Source: Ectopseudomonas khazarica (GTDB lineage: Bacteria; Pseudomonadota; Gammaproteobacteria; Pseudomonadales; Pseudomonadaceae). Taken from it: a DNA stretch of 64,000 nt. Where the stretch lies: NCBI RefSeq assembly GCF_004521985.1, contig NZ_SBHZ01000012.1, positions 62,001 through 126,000 of the forward strand. Reading direction: 5' to 3'. The notes below the pieces were generated by a model. The model ran no database searches. It was not told the DNA's origin and saw nothing but the letters and a program-made list of their open reading frames with translations. Positions 34,522 through 43,183 of this stretch are shown in pieces. Within the stretch, counting starts at the first letter, position 1. Each line of letters opens with the position of its first letter. Position numbers and translations under genes: made by a program.

Positions 34522-35478
34522 TCAGTTGGCCGGGTCGGCGGCCAGACGCCCGGCATCCTTGAGCAGAGCCTTGAGGAAGGCATCCTGCAGCTCGGGGTCG
34601 TTGCGGGTCAGTTCGATCAGGCTCTGCTCCAGCTCGCTGGCTTCTTCCTCCAGGCCCAGATCGGAAAGGCGTTTGACCCGGTGCACCCACTGGGCGACAT
34701 CATCGCCTTCGAGGTCGTCGAAGATCAGGTCGTGCGCCTCGCGCAGCTTGCCGCGCAGGGTGTGGCTGACCATCAGGGTCGTTTCGGCGCGGGCCAGGTC
34801 GTCGCCCAGCCGTTCCTCGACGCTCAGCTGCAACAGGTTCAGTCGCGTGATGTCCTGCTCGGTGAACGGGCTGTCCAGCAGATTGAGACGCAGCACGCCG
34901 GTGCTGTCGGTAAGCAGCTCGAAGCGTTGCTCCCCGGCCTGGACCTGTACCGCTCTCTCGGCCCAGGGCAGGTTGGTGTACTCCATGCGCCGATCGCGCT
35001 GCAGCTCCTCGATGCTCGCCAGGTTCTGCTCGGCACGGCCGTTGGATTCCACGTTCATGAACGGATTCAGGCCCGCCATGCCGTAGCTGACCCAGTCGCG
35101 GGTCGCGGTTTCCGGCAGGCTGCCGAGCAGCACCACGTTGAGCACGTTGGCGCCGACGCCGGCCACGACCGCGACGGCCCCCACCGGCACCTCGTAAAGC
35201 TCGCGCCAGGGCTGATAGGGCGTATAGCGGTCGTAACGGCGCGTGACCTCGAATGCGGTCACTTCGTAGCTCTTCTGGTCATGCACGCGGATACGCCGTT
35301 GCGGCAGCTCCAGCACCTTGGGCTCGCCCGTATCGATCTGCAACTGGTGATCCAGCAGTTTGCGCTCGATACGCTCCTCATGCTCGCTGCGCTGGGGGAG
35401 CTGGTTGGCGCAGCCGCTGAGAAAGAGGGAGCCGCACAGTGCGGCGCCAGTCAGGCGAAGGTTGTTGCTCGTGTGCAT
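34522..35478 (-). CDS. Lipoprotein of unknown function
   Basis: A 318-residue protein with lipobox LSGC after a short signal. The middle contains a hydrophobic stretch (VGAVAVVAGVGANVLNVVLLG) that could be a membrane helix or a glycine zipper; the C-terminal third is helical and acidic. I do not recognise the family. It starts 20 nt after the stop of proS on the same strand and is probably cotranscribed with it. Confidence 0.75.
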   Translation of the reverse strand: MHTSNNLRLTGAALCGSLFLSGCANQLPQRSEHEERIERKLLDHQLQIDTGEPKVLELPQRRIRVHDQKSYEVTAFEVTRRYDRYTPYQPWRELYEVPVGAVAVVAGVGANVLNVVLLGSLPETATRDWVSYGMAGLNPFMNVESNGRAEQNLASIEELQRDRRMEYTNLPWAERAVQVQAGEQRFELLTDSTGVLRLNLLDSPFTEQDITRLNLLQLSVEERLGDDLARAETTLMVSHTLRGKLREAHDLIFDDLEGDDVAQWVHRVKRLSDLGLEEEASELEQSLIELTRNDPELQDAFLKALLKDAGRLAADPAN

Positions 35479-35498
35479 GATGTCTCGGTGCTACGTGA

Positions 35499-37214
35499 TC
35501 AGCGGCTGATACGGGCTTGCAGGAAGGACAGGATTTCCGCCAGCGGTACAGCTTGCGGCTCGGTTTCGGCGCGGCTCTTGTACTCGAGGTTGCCCTCTGC
35601 CAGGCCGCGATCGCTGACCACCACGCGATGCGGGATGCCGATCAGCTCCATGTCGGCGAACTTGATGCCGGGGCTGGTCTTCTTGTCGCGATCGTCGAGC
35701 AGCACCTCGAAGCCCGCTGCGGTCAGTTGCGCATACAGCTTGTCGGTGGCTTCGCGCACCTGCTCGGTTTCGTAGCGCAGCGGTACCAGGGCGATGTGGA
35801 AGGGCGCCAGGGCGTCGTTCCAGCGGATGCCGCGCTCGTCGAAGTTCTGCTCGATGGCGGCGGCCACGACACGCGATACGCCAATGCCGTAGCAGCCCAT
35901 GCTCAGGGTCACCGGCTTGCCGTTCTCGCCGAGCACCTGGCAGTTCATCGCTTCGCTGTACTTGGTACCCAGCTGGAAGATGTGCCCGACCTCGATGCCG
36001 CGTTTGATCTCCAGGGTGCCCTGGCCGTCCGGGCTGGGGTCGCCCGAGAGGACATTGCGCAGGTCGGCGACGGCGGGCAGGGGCAGGTCGCGCTCCCAGT
36101 TGACGCCGAAGTAGTGCTTGTCCTCGATGTTGGCGCCCGAGGCGAAGTCGCTCATCAGGGCGACACTGCGGTCGATCACGCAGGGAATCGGCAGATTGAC
36201 CGGGCCCAGCGAGCCGGGGCCGGCGCCGATGGCGGCACGAATCTCGGCCTCGCTGGCCATCTGCAGGGGGCTGGCAACGAGTTCCAGGTTGGCGGCCTTG
36301 ATCTCGTTCAGCTCGTGGTCACCACGTACCACCAGCGCGATCAGCTTGCCTTCCTCGGCGGCGTGCACCACCAGGGTCTTGATGGTCTTTTCGATGGCCA
36401 GGCCGAAACCGTTGACCAGCGCCTCGATGGTCTTGGTGTCCGGGGTGTCGACCAGGCGCATTTCCTCGGTCGCGGCGCCGCGCGCGCTTTCACGCGGCAC
36501 GGCCTCGGCCTTCTCGATGTTGGCGGCATAGTCGGAGACGGTGCTGAACGCGATGTCGTCCTCACCGGATTCGGCCAGTACGTGGAACTCGTGCGAGCCG
36601 GTGCCGCCGATGGAGCCGGTGTCGGCCTGCACCGGACGGTAGTCCAGGCCCAGGCGGCTGAACACGTTGCAGTACGCCTGGTGCATGCGGTCGTAGGTTT
36701 CCTGCAGCGACGCCTGGTCGGCATGGAAGGAGTAGGCGTCCTTCATGATGAACTCGCGACCGCGCATCAGGCCGAAGCGCGGACGAATCTCGTCACGGAA
36801 CTTGGTCTGGATCTGGTAGAAGTTGATCGGCAGCTGCTTGTAGCTGTTCAGCTCGTTGCGCGCCAGATCGGTGATCACTTCCTCGTGGGTCGGACCGACG
36901 CAGAACTCGCGGTCATGACGGTCATGAACCCGCAGCAGCTCGGGGCCGTACTGCACCCAGCGACCGGATTCCTGCCACAGTTCGGCGGGCTGGATGGCCG
37001 GCATCAGCACTTCCAGCGCGCCGGCGGCATTCATTTCCTCGCGCACCACGTTCTCAACCTTGCGCAGCACGCGCAGGCCCATCGGCAGCCAGGTGTACAG
37101 GCCGGAGGCCAGTTTGCGGATCATGCCGGCACGCAGCATCAGCTGGTGGCTGATCACCACGGCGTCGGAGGGAGTTTCTTTCAGGGTCGAGAGCAGGAAC
37201 TGACTGGTACGCAT
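35499..37214 (-). CDS. proS: Prolyl-tRNA synthetase (bacterial type with editing domain)
   Basis: A 571-residue class IIa synthetase. Motif 2 ([27 protein letters not shown] in part) and motif 3 ([17 protein letters not shown]) are clear, with the INS editing domain inserted between them (about residues 225-405). Attaches proline to tRNA-Pro and clears mischarged alanine. Same gene order as PAO1 (proS next to the thioesterase and oprD). Confidence 0.97.
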   Translation of the reverse strand: MRTSQFLLSTLKETPSDAVVISHQLMLRAGMIRKLASGLYTWLPMGLRVLRKVENVVREEMNAAGALEVLMPAIQPAELWQESGRWVQYGPELLRVHDRHDREFCVGPTHEEVITDLARNELNSYKQLPINFYQIQTKFRDEIRPRFGLMRGREFIMKDAYSFHADQASLQETYDRMHQAYCNVFSRLGLDYRPVQADTGSIGGTGSHEFHVLAESGEDDIAFSTVSDYAANIEKAEAVPRESARGAATEEMRLVDTPDTKTIEALVNGFGLAIEKTIKTLVVHAAEEGKLIALVVRGDHELNEIKAANLELVASPLQMASEAEIRAAIGAGPGSLGPVNLPIPCVIDRSVALMSDFASGANIEDKHYFGVNWERDLPLPAVADLRNVLSGDPSPDGQGTLEIKRGIEVGHIFQLGTKYSEAMNCQVLGENGKPVTLSMGCYGIGVSRVVAAAIEQNFDERGIRWNDALAPFHIALVPLRYETEQVREATDKLYAQLTAAGFEVLLDDRDKKTSPGIKFADMELIGIPHRVVVSDRGLAEGNLEYKSRAETEPQAVPLAEILSFLQARISR

Positions 37215-37351
37215 GTTTGGCCGTTCTGTCGGTTGCTAGGGCTTGGAGTAGGCCGGCATTGTACGGTGCCTGTACAGTGGCGTACAGGACGGTTGCAGGT
37301 ACTGCGACCGGCATTGGGCGCGGCGCTGCGTTAATCCAGGAGGGCGATGCT

Positions 37352-37765
37352 GTGGGACTGACTGCGCGTGAGGTTCAGACATTGATTCGGGCCGGGTTGC
37401 CCATGGCCGAGGACATCGACCTGCGTATCGACCGGCTCGACGAGGCGGGGGTGCTGGCGCGGGTTCCCTTTCATGCCAAATTGGTGCGTCCGGGCGGCAC
37501 CTTGTCGGGGCCGACCATCATGGCGCTGGGCGATGCGGCGATGTACGCCGTGGTATTGGGGCGTCTGGGGCGCGTGGAGATGGCGGTGACCTCCAATCTC
37601 AACATCAACTTCCTGGTCAAACCTCAGCCGGTGGACCTGCTGGCCGAGGCGAGCATCCTGCGCTTGAGTCGGCGCCAGGCCGTCTGTGAGGTTTCGCTGT
37701 ATTCGGCGGGGAACGAGGCTGAGCTGGTGGCCCACGTGACCGGGACATACGCCTTGCCAATCTGA
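37352..37765 (+). CDS. PaaI-type hotdog thioesterase
   Basis: A 137-residue hotdog-fold protein, start GTG at 37352 with AGGAGG upstream. The segment GGTLSGPTIMALGDAAMYAVVL is the hotdog helix with the catalytic Asp of the PaaI group. Substrate unknown. Divergent from proS, as in PAO1 (PA0957). Confidence 0.85.
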   Translation: MGLTAREVQTLIRAGLPMAEDIDLRIDRLDEAGVLARVPFHAKLVRPGGTLSGPTIMALGDAAMYAVVLGRLGRVEMAVTSNLNINFLVKPQPVDLLAEASILRLSRRQAVCEVSLYSAGNEAELVAHVTGTYALPI

Positions 37766-37784
37766 CCCGGCGTCCTGCCTATAA

Positions 37785-37814
37785 AAAGAAACCCGGCCTA
37801 GGCCGGGTTTCTTT
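37785..37814. terminator. Bidirectional terminator between thioesterase and oprD
   Basis: A near-perfect palindrome with a 14-bp stem (AAAGAAACCCGGCC and its complement) and a TA loop; it serves both converging genes. Confidence 0.95.
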
Positions 37815-37834
37815 GTTGTCGAATCACGCAGTCG

Positions 37835-39100
37835 TTACAGAACGCTCAGCGGGTATTCGACGATCAGGCGGAAGTCATTGACGTCGCCCTGGGTGTTGTT
37901 GCGGTAGAAGGCGTTACGAATGCGGAAGGACAGGTCCTTGGCCGCGCCTTCCTGGATCACGTACTTGGCTTCGAGGTCCAGTTCGCGCTCGGTGAAGCTG
38001 TCAGCACCGGTACCACGGATGTAGCGGCTCATGAAGCTCAGGCCCGGAACGCCGTAGGACGCCATGTTGATGTCGTAGCGAGCTTGCCAGGAGTTCTCGT
38101 CTTCGGCGTTGAAGTCGGAGTACTGAACCGAGTTGGCCAGCCAGATGGTGCCGCCGCCGTCTACGCCGTAGTCGTAGCCACGGTCGCCGGAGGAGCGCTG
38201 GTGAGCCAGGGTGAAGGTGTGGGCACCCATCGAGTAGGCAGCCGCGAGGCTCCAGATGGTGTTGTCTTCATCGCTGGTAGTGTTGGTGTACTGCTTGTCG
38301 TAGTCGGTCTTGTAGATGTTGAAGTCGAAGTTCAGAGCTTGTTCTTCAGCCAGCGCCAAGTTGTAGTTGACGTTGCCGTAGTACTTCTTCCAGTAGTCTT
38401 CTACATCCGACGCGTGGAAAGCCGCGCTCAGATCGTCGGTGAAGGAGTAGGAGGCGCCCACGATGTTTGCGTACTTCAGGCCAGACTCGCCTTTGCCGTT
38501 GATGTCATCGCGGCTGGAGCCGGTTTGGCTGCTCATGGCAGTGAAACGACCAGCGCTCAGCTCGAGGCCTTTGATTTCGTTGCTGACCAGGTAAGTACCG
38601 GTGGCAACTTCAGGCAGGATACGGCTGTCGTCGGTGGAGAACACCGGGCTGGCCACGAACTGGCTGCCATATTTCAGAACGGTATCGGAGATACGGAACT
38701 TGATGGCGCCGCCAACTTCGGTCTGGGTGTCGTCTGCGCGACCATCGTCGGTTGTGGCGAACAGGCCGTTTCCAACGCGGCCACGACCGCTGTCAATTTT
38801 GATACTGCTCAGGGAGTGAGCGTCAAAGCCGACGCCTACGGTGCCTTGGGTGAAGCCGGACTCATACAGCAGGCGGATGCCCAGACCTGTCTCTTCACGG
38901 TAACCGGCCCGGTTGGCGGAAGAGCTATTGCTGTTCGGGCCATTACGGAAGTCACGGTTCATGTACAGGGCACGGTTGAAGATGTTGAAGCTGCTATCTT
39001 CGATGAAACCGTTCGACTCGGACTGGCTGGATGCCACTGCCATCTGGGAAGTGCCCGCGGCGACTGCCAGGGCGATTACGCTCCACTTCATCACTTGCAT
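37835..39100 (-). CDS. oprD: OprD-family outer membrane porin
   Basis: A 421-residue OprD-type channel. The N-terminus MQVMKWSVIALAVAAGTSQ, GFIEDSS, YESGFTQGTVG, LNFDFNIYKT, HTFTLAHQ, and the C-terminus FRLIVEYPLSVL follow PAO1 OprD closely, and the locus matches (PA0958). OprD passes basic amino acids, small peptides and carbapenems. Loop lengths differ from PAO1 OprD, so the substrate range may differ. The ribosome site is AAAGGAG. A TACAAT about 50 nt upstream is a possible -10. Two ArgR-like half-sites lie about 150 nt upstream. Confidence 0.92.
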   Translation of the reverse strand: MQVMKWSVIALAVAAGTSQMAVASSQSESNGFIEDSSFNIFNRALYMNRDFRNGPNSNSSSANRAGYREETGLGIRLLYESGFTQGTVGVGFDAHSLSSIKIDSGRGRVGNGLFATTDDGRADDTQTEVGGAIKFRISDTVLKYGSQFVASPVFSTDDSRILPEVATGTYLVSNEIKGLELSAGRFTAMSSQTGSSRDDINGKGESGLKYANIVGASYSFTDDLSAAFHASDVEDYWKKYYGNVNYNLALAEEQALNFDFNIYKTDYDKQYTNTTSDEDNTIWSLAAAYSMGAHTFTLAHQRSSGDRGYDYGVDGGGTIWLANSVQYSDFNAEDENSWQARYDINMASYGVPGLSFMSRYIRGTGADSFTERELDLEAKYVIQEGAAKDLSFRIRNAFYRNNTQGDVNDFRLIVEYPLSVL

Positions 39101-39249
39101 CGTGATTGCTCCTTTGGTTTAGAAGAGTTGCGCTGCCCACTATTTTATTGTATGGGCGGCTCTTTCTTTTTGTGTCGGCGGTAACTTATAGCACGCAGCC
39201 AATTATGGCGATAGTTGCAGTCTATTCATTGCGGGTTCGTTCAGAACGG

Positions 39250-39287
39250 TGTCGCATGGCGTAATGAAGGATGTCGCAAATCTGTAG
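39250..39287. promoter_or_regulatory. Possible ArgR operator of oprD
   Basis: TGTCGC occurs at 39250-39255 and 39272-39277, spaced 22 nt start to start on the same strand. Pseudomonas ArgR binds tandem TGTCGC-N8-AA half-sites and is known to induce oprD with arginine. Each half here matches seven of eight defined bases (AT and AG instead of AA). Confidence 0.45.
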
Positions 39288-39505
39288 ATCTTCACTTGCG
39301 TTGCGTTATGCCGACGCTCTCGCGGTTCTGGGTTGCCTGGTACCGCTGTTATTGATCGACTGCACGGCGTGCCGGGCATTGCTCTGACAGTTAGCAAAAG
39401 TCGTGCTCAAAACGCCAGGGATTCTGCAAAAACGTGATTTCCCGGTGCGAACCCCACGCGCGGCTGCGTGGGCGTTGCATTCTGTGGGCTTGCCTGTCGC
39501 CTGCG

Positions 39506-39526
39506 TGGGCGGTTGCGGCGTTTTCT
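39506..39526. repeat. 21-nt sequence shared with 4857-4877
   Basis: TGGGCGGTTGCGGCGTTTTC here differs in one base from the copy at 4857-4877, 34.6 kb away. Both copies lie in intergenic DNA a few tens to hundreds of bases before a plus-strand gene. Confidence 0.5.
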
Positions 39527-39599
39527 CCCGGTGCGAAGGGTGCACTGTGGTGAGGCGTCGCGGTAACGCTTGAGGCGAGGTATTACGGGAGGAAACAAA

Positions 39600-39722
39600 A
39601 TGGTGCACGCCGACGGTGCGGGTGCCTGTGACGTGCCTTGTACTGGTGCGACGCTTGCGGGTGAATTGTCGCGCGACCCTGCGTATGCTGCGCGCCATCG
39701 CGCCGGGTGTGGCTGGCGCTAA
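39600..39722 (+). CDS. Possible 40-residue peptide
   Basis: ATG at 39600 is preceded by GGGAGGA at good distance, and the frame stays open for 40 codons (MVHADGAGACDVPCTG..., ending GCGWR). Three Cys and three Gly-rich turns; no signal or helix. It ends 33 nt before the HIT gene, on the same strand. It may be an unnoticed small protein, a leader peptide, or chance. No homology judged. Confidence 0.3.
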   Translation: MVHADGAGACDVPCTGATLAGELSRDPAYAARHRAGCGWR

Positions 39723-39755
39723 GCTTGATAGGGTCGGGTAAAGGAGGAAAACATC

Positions 39756-40187
39756 ATGTTCACCCTGGATTCACGTCTTCAGCAGGACTGCCTGCTGGTC
39801 GGAGACTTTCCTCTCTGTCGCTTGCTGTTGATGAACGACGCCAGCTACCCCTGGTTCATTCTGGTGCCCCGGCGTGAAGAGGTCAGCGAGATCTTTCAGC
39901 TTGATGGCGCCGATCAGCGTCAGTTGTGGCAGGAGACTTCGTTGCTGGCCGAGACCCTCAAGGATACCTTCGCCGCCGACAAGATGAATGTGGCGACGCT
40001 GGGTAACGTGGTCAGCCAGTTGCACATGCACGTCATCGTGCGGCGACGTGATGACGCGGCGTGGCCGGCACCCGTCTGGGGGCGGCAGCCGGCCAGGCCT
40101 TACGGGGACGCGCAGATACGCCAGATCATCGACAAGTTGCGTCTGGTGTTGACCGAGGACTTCCAGTTTGCCGGAGGCCTGGCATGA
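39756..40187 (+). CDS. HIT-family protein
   Basis: A 143-residue histidine-triad-fold protein. The motif region reads [14 protein letters not shown]: the usual H-x-H-x-H is Q-x-H-x-H, so the first His is replaced by Gln while the catalytic and following His remain. The likely activity is nucleotidyl hydrolysis, substrate unknown. A strong AAAGGAGG precedes the ATG. Its stop overlaps the slyX start (ATGA). Confidence 0.88.
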   Translation: MFTLDSRLQQDCLLVGDFPLCRLLLMNDASYPWFILVPRREEVSEIFQLDGADQRQLWQETSLLAETLKDTFAADKMNVATLGNVVSQLHMHVIVRRRDDAAWPAPVWGRQPARPYGDAQIRQIIDKLRLVLTEDFQFAGGLA

Positions 40188-40390
40188 GCCTGGAAGCCAG
40201 AATCATGGAGCTGGAAAGTCGTTTGGCCTTCCAGGACGACACCATCCAGGCGCTGAGCGACGAGTTGGTCGAGCAGAACAGGCGCATCGAGCGCATGCAG
40301 CTGCAACTGACAGCGCTGGCGCGTCGCCAGGAGGAGTTGAACGGCCAGGTCGGCATTGCCGAGGACGAAGCACCGCCACCGCACTACTGA
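40184..40390 (+). CDS. slyX: SlyX family protein
   Basis: A 68-residue coiled-coil protein beginning [20 protein letters not shown] with the conserved C-terminal PPPHY. The function of SlyX is not settled. Its ATG overlaps the HIT stop by four bases, so the longer ORF start at 40061 is rejected. Followed by a terminator. Confidence 0.93.
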   Translation: MSLEARIMELESRLAFQDDTIQALSDELVEQNRRIERMQLQLTALARRQEELNGQVGIAEDEAPPPHY

Positions 40391-40394
40391 TATG

Positions 40395-40422
40395 AAAAAG
40401 CCCGGTTTCCCGGGCTTTTTCT
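40395..40422 (+). terminator. Rho-independent terminator after slyX
   Basis: An 11-bp stem AAAAAGCCCGG/CCGGGCTTTTT with 4-nt loop and T-tract; it can also serve the converging cold-shock gene. Confidence 0.92.
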
Positions 40423-40430
40423 TGTCGTCT

Positions 40431-41036
40431 TCAGCGCCGTGAGGGCGCGGCAGCGATCACATCTTCTGCCTGCAGGCCTTTGTCGCGCTGCATTACCGAG
40501 AACTCCACGCGCTGGCCTTCGATCAGGACGCGGTGGCCTTCACCGCGAATGGCGCGAAAGTGCACGAAGATATCCTCACCCGAGTCGCGGGAGATGAAGC
40601 CGAAGCCCTTGGAGGTGTTGAACCACTTCACCGTGCCGGTCTCGCGGTCTTCCTGGCTGGCGCTGTGCTGTGCGACGGCGCGTGGCTGGCTGTCACGCGG
40701 TTGCGGATTCAGCTGGGCGGTCAGTTGGAAGGCTACCGCGATACCGATGGTCAGTAGTGGCAGCCAGATCGCCGGCTGGCCGCCGATGTTGGGTAGCGGG
40801 GCGAGCAGGATCAGGCTCTGCACCACGGCCGCCAGGATCAGCAGTGCCGATGACAGGTTGGCCAGTTGCTGGCGCGGGGCAGGCGTGTTCTGTTGCGCTG
40901 CGGCAAGCAGGTTGAGCAGGCCGATCAGGGTCAGATAGATGGCATCGGGTGTGGCGAGGAACGCACTGGAAAAACCGGGAACGGCAGACAGCAGCAGGGC
41001 GGCAAACCCTGTCACGAAATGGGCAATCTTCAACAT
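40431..41036 (-). CDS. Membrane protein with C-terminal cold-shock domain
   Basis: About 201 residues. Three to four hydrophobic helices occupy the first 110 residues; the last 65 form a cold-shock domain with [20 protein letters not shown] (RNP1 KGFGFI) and DIFVHF (RNP2). The nucleic-acid-binding domain is thus tethered to the membrane. The start MLKIAHF at 41036 is preferred; a GTG five codons upstream (41051) is also possible. PAO1 has a similar gene at this place (PA0961). Confidence 0.85.
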   Translation of the reverse strand: MLKIAHFVTGFAALLLSAVPGFSSAFLATPDAIYLTLIGLLNLLAAAQQNTPAPRQQLANLSSALLILAAVVQSLILLAPLPNIGGQPAIWLPLLTIGIAVAFQLTAQLNPQPRDSQPRAVAQHSASQEDRETGTVKWFNTSKGFGFISRDSGEDIFVHFRAIRGEGHRVLIEGQRVEFSVMQRDKGLQAEDVIAAAPSRR

Positions 41037-41209
41037 GTTGGACGAACTCACTGATTGAATGATGACTCAAGGTGTTGCGGAGGGAGCGCACGCTGTGGAT
41101 GGCCAGTCGAACGGTCATCCTGGGCGCCTGTGGAGCAAGGTCGGCGCCGCCGCAGGGTGATAATGCGGCGTGCCGTCCTATTTAACAGCAAAGGCGGGGG
41201 CTTCTCAAA

Positions 41210-42277
41210 TCAAGCGCTTAGCATTGTTTCGCTCTTGGCGGGGTGGACCTGGTTGCGGCCGCTGCGCTTGGCTTGATAGAGCGCATCGTCCGCTCGGGTC
41301 AGCAGCGACTCGAAGTCGTCTTCCGCCTCGGCCATCGCGCAGCCGAACGACGCGGTGATGCTGTCCAGGACCTGGTCGGTGCGCCTGACCTTGATGCGCA
41401 GCGACTGGATCTTGTTGCGCAGCTGTTCGGCGAACTCGATCACTTCGCTGAAACCCTTGCGGTCGCGCAGTACCACGCAGAACTCCTCGCCACCGTAGCG
41501 CGCCGCAAAGGCGCCGGGAGGCAGCAGGTCGCGCAGGAGTTGGCCGACATGCTGCAACACCCGGTCGCCGAGCGGGTGGCCGTACTGGTCGTTGAACTGC
41601 TTGAAGTGATCGATATCCAGGATCACCAGCGCCAGGCCCTGCTGGGACTCCGCGAGGGCGCGCTCCAGCAGGCGGGTGAAGGCGTGGCGGTTGAAGACGC
41701 GTGTCAGGCTGTCCAGCGTCGCGGCCATGTGCGCGCGCTCCAGCTGGCCACGCAGATGGGTGATCTCCTGTTGCGCGGCGCGCAGGCGATAGAGGAATTT
41801 CTCCTGCTGATCCTGCATCAGCTGGGTGCTTTCCTGCAGGTCGTTGAGGACGCTGGGCAGGTCGTCGATGATCGGTTCCTGCAGGGCGCTGAGGCCCTGG
41901 CTCAGGCTCTGCTGGTAGTGCTGGCTGCCGATGACGCTGTGCGAGACGTCGTCTTCGATGTCGTCGACCAGTTCGATCACCTGCTGCTGGCCGGCACGTG
42001 CCTCTTCCAGCTCGCCGCGGATGATGTAGTCGCGGAACAGCCGGCTTGCGGTCTCCGTCGGGAAGACATCGAAGTCTTCCACCGCCTTGTCCATGCGCCG
42101 ATTGAGTTCCGGTTCGCTGCCCCGGCTGTAGGTGTACCACAGCGCGTAGTGCACCGGGTTCGGCGGTATGTCGTGGCGCATCATCAGGGGTACGGCCTGC
42201 TTCAGCAGCGAAGCCGCCTTGCGGGTTTCCTCCGGATACAGCTCGATGATGCTTGGCGGTCTGCTTGGTTGACTCAT
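41210..42277 (-). CDS. Diguanylate cyclase (GGDEF) with N-terminal helical domain
   Basis: A 355-residue protein. The active site RYGGEEFCVV (GGEEF) with VILDIDHFKQFND and the substrate-site NRHAFTRLL is complete, so it should make c-di-GMP. The inhibitory RxxD site that lies nine residues before GGEEF is absent (PPGA in its place). The N-terminal 190 residues are helical, soluble and Gln/Glu-rich, so the signal is likely cytoplasmic. It stands between the cold-shock protein and dps, where PAO1, as I recall, has no such gene. Confidence 0.88.
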   Translation of the reverse strand: MSQPSRPPSIIELYPEETRKAASLLKQAVPLMMRHDIPPNPVHYALWYTYSRGSEPELNRRMDKAVEDFDVFPTETASRLFRDYIIRGELEEARAGQQQVIELVDDIEDDVSHSVIGSQHYQQSLSQGLSALQEPIIDDLPSVLNDLQESTQLMQDQQEKFLYRLRAAQQEITHLRGQLERAHMAATLDSLTRVFNRHAFTRLLERALAESQQGLALVILDIDHFKQFNDQYGHPLGDRVLQHVGQLLRDLLPPGAFAARYGGEEFCVVLRDRKGFSEVIEFAEQLRNKIQSLRIKVRRTDQVLDSITASFGCAMAEAEDDFESLLTRADDALYQAKRSGRNQVHPAKSETMLSA

Positions 42278-42340
42278 GGGGCGCGGGAACTCATTGGCGA
42301 TTGGCCAGAGCATAGATCAGAGCGAGGCGGCGTGCCTAAT

Positions 42341-42364
42341 GAAAAGGCCCGGATTACCGGGCCT
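42341..42364 (-). terminator. Rho-independent terminator after dps
   Basis: An 8-bp stem AGGCCCGG/CCGGGCCT with a 4-nt loop; on the minus strand it is followed by TTTTC. Confidence 0.85.
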
Positions 42365-42373
42365 CAGGGATGT

Positions 42374-42844
42374 TCAGGCAGCCAGCAGGCTACGCAGCAT
42401 CCAGGCGGTTTTCTCGTGCACCTGCATGCGCTGGGTCAGCAGGTCGGCGGTGGGTTCGTCGCTGACCTTGTCCAGCAGCGGGAAGATGTTGCGCGCGGTG
42501 CGCACGACGGCTTCCTGACCCTGTACCAGCAGCTTGATCATCTCTTGCGCGCTGGGAACGCCTTCCTCTTCCTTGATCGAGGAGAGGCGGGCGTAGGCGG
42601 CATAGGTGCCAGGGGCCGGGAAGCCCAGTGCGCGAATACGCTCGGCGATCGCATCCACTGCCAGGGCCAGTTCGGTGTACTGCCCCTCGAACATCAGGTG
42701 CAGGGTGTTGAACATCGGGCCTGTGACGTTCCAGTGAAAGTTGTGGGTCTTCAGGTACAGAGTGTAGGTGTCGGCCAGCAGGCGCGAGAGGCCTTCGGCG
42801 ATGGCGGCGCGATCCTGTTCAGCGATTCCGATGTTGATTTCCAT
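42374..42844 (-). CDS. dps: Dps-family DNA-binding/ferritin-like stress protein
   Basis: A 156-residue Dps. The ferroxidase-site residues lie in [24 protein letters not shown] (split for length: His of NFHWNV, Asp/Glu of MFEGQY). It oxidises and stores iron with peroxide and protects DNA. AAAGGAG precedes the ATG. Own terminator at 42341. Same position as PA0962. Confidence 0.93.
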   Translation of the reverse strand: MEINIGIAEQDRAAIAEGLSRLLADTYTLYLKTHNFHWNVTGPMFNTLHLMFEGQYTELALAVDAIAERIRALGFPAPGTYAAYARLSSIKEEEGVPSAQEMIKLLVQGQEAVVRTARNIFPLLDKVSDEPTADLLTQRMQVHEKTAWMLRSLLAA

Positions 42845-43183
42845 GATCTTTCTCCTTTCAGGTGGGCCTGGGGAAGTCTGTTCCGCAATGTTGGGACGAG
42901 CCTAACATGCAGGATCCGAGAATAATCTTGGCTTCTGTCAATGAAAGCGATGTTTAGAAGCTATCGAGCGCGCACAGTTCATTTCTTATGACCAAATGGC
43001 CTGGTTCTGCGCCTGATGCTGTTCATTTTGGGCTCCCCTCGCCCATTCATGGGGGAGGGGCTGGGGGAGAGGGCTGAAACTGCCGCAAAACGGCCGGTTT
43101 CCCCCTCTCCCCAAGGGGGGCGTGGGGGCTGATCGCGTCCGACCACTTCCCATGTGAACAGCACTATGGCTCTGCCCCGGCGA
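42845..43183. other. 339-nt gap between dps and the HPt/HD-GYP gene
   Basis: No gene seen. The first 100 nt should hold the dps promoter. From 43035 to about 43130 there is a G/C-run repeat (separate entry). Confidence 0.5.
43035..43112. repeat. Tandem hairpins of G-rich and C-rich runs
   Basis: First hairpin: CCCCTCGCCC (43035-43044) with GGGGGAGGGG (43051-43060), one mismatch. Second: GGGGAGAGGG (43064-43073) with CCCTCTCCCC (43103-43112), enclosing GAAAC/GTTTC and CCG/CGG pairs. G-run-bearing repeats of this kind (CCCTCTCCCC) occur in many proteobacterial intergenic regions. Confidence 0.6.

Larger units (their letters stand above)
39101..39755. other. 655-nt gap between divergent oprD and HIT genes
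   Basis: Contains ArgR-like half-sites (39250-39287), a 12-nt direct repeat TCCCGGTGCGAA at 39440-39451 and 39526-39537, a copy of a 21-nt sequence also found at 4857, and a possible 40-residue ORF at 39600-39722. The promoters of both oprD and the HIT-slyX pair must be here. No RNA gene recognised. Confidence 0.5.
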
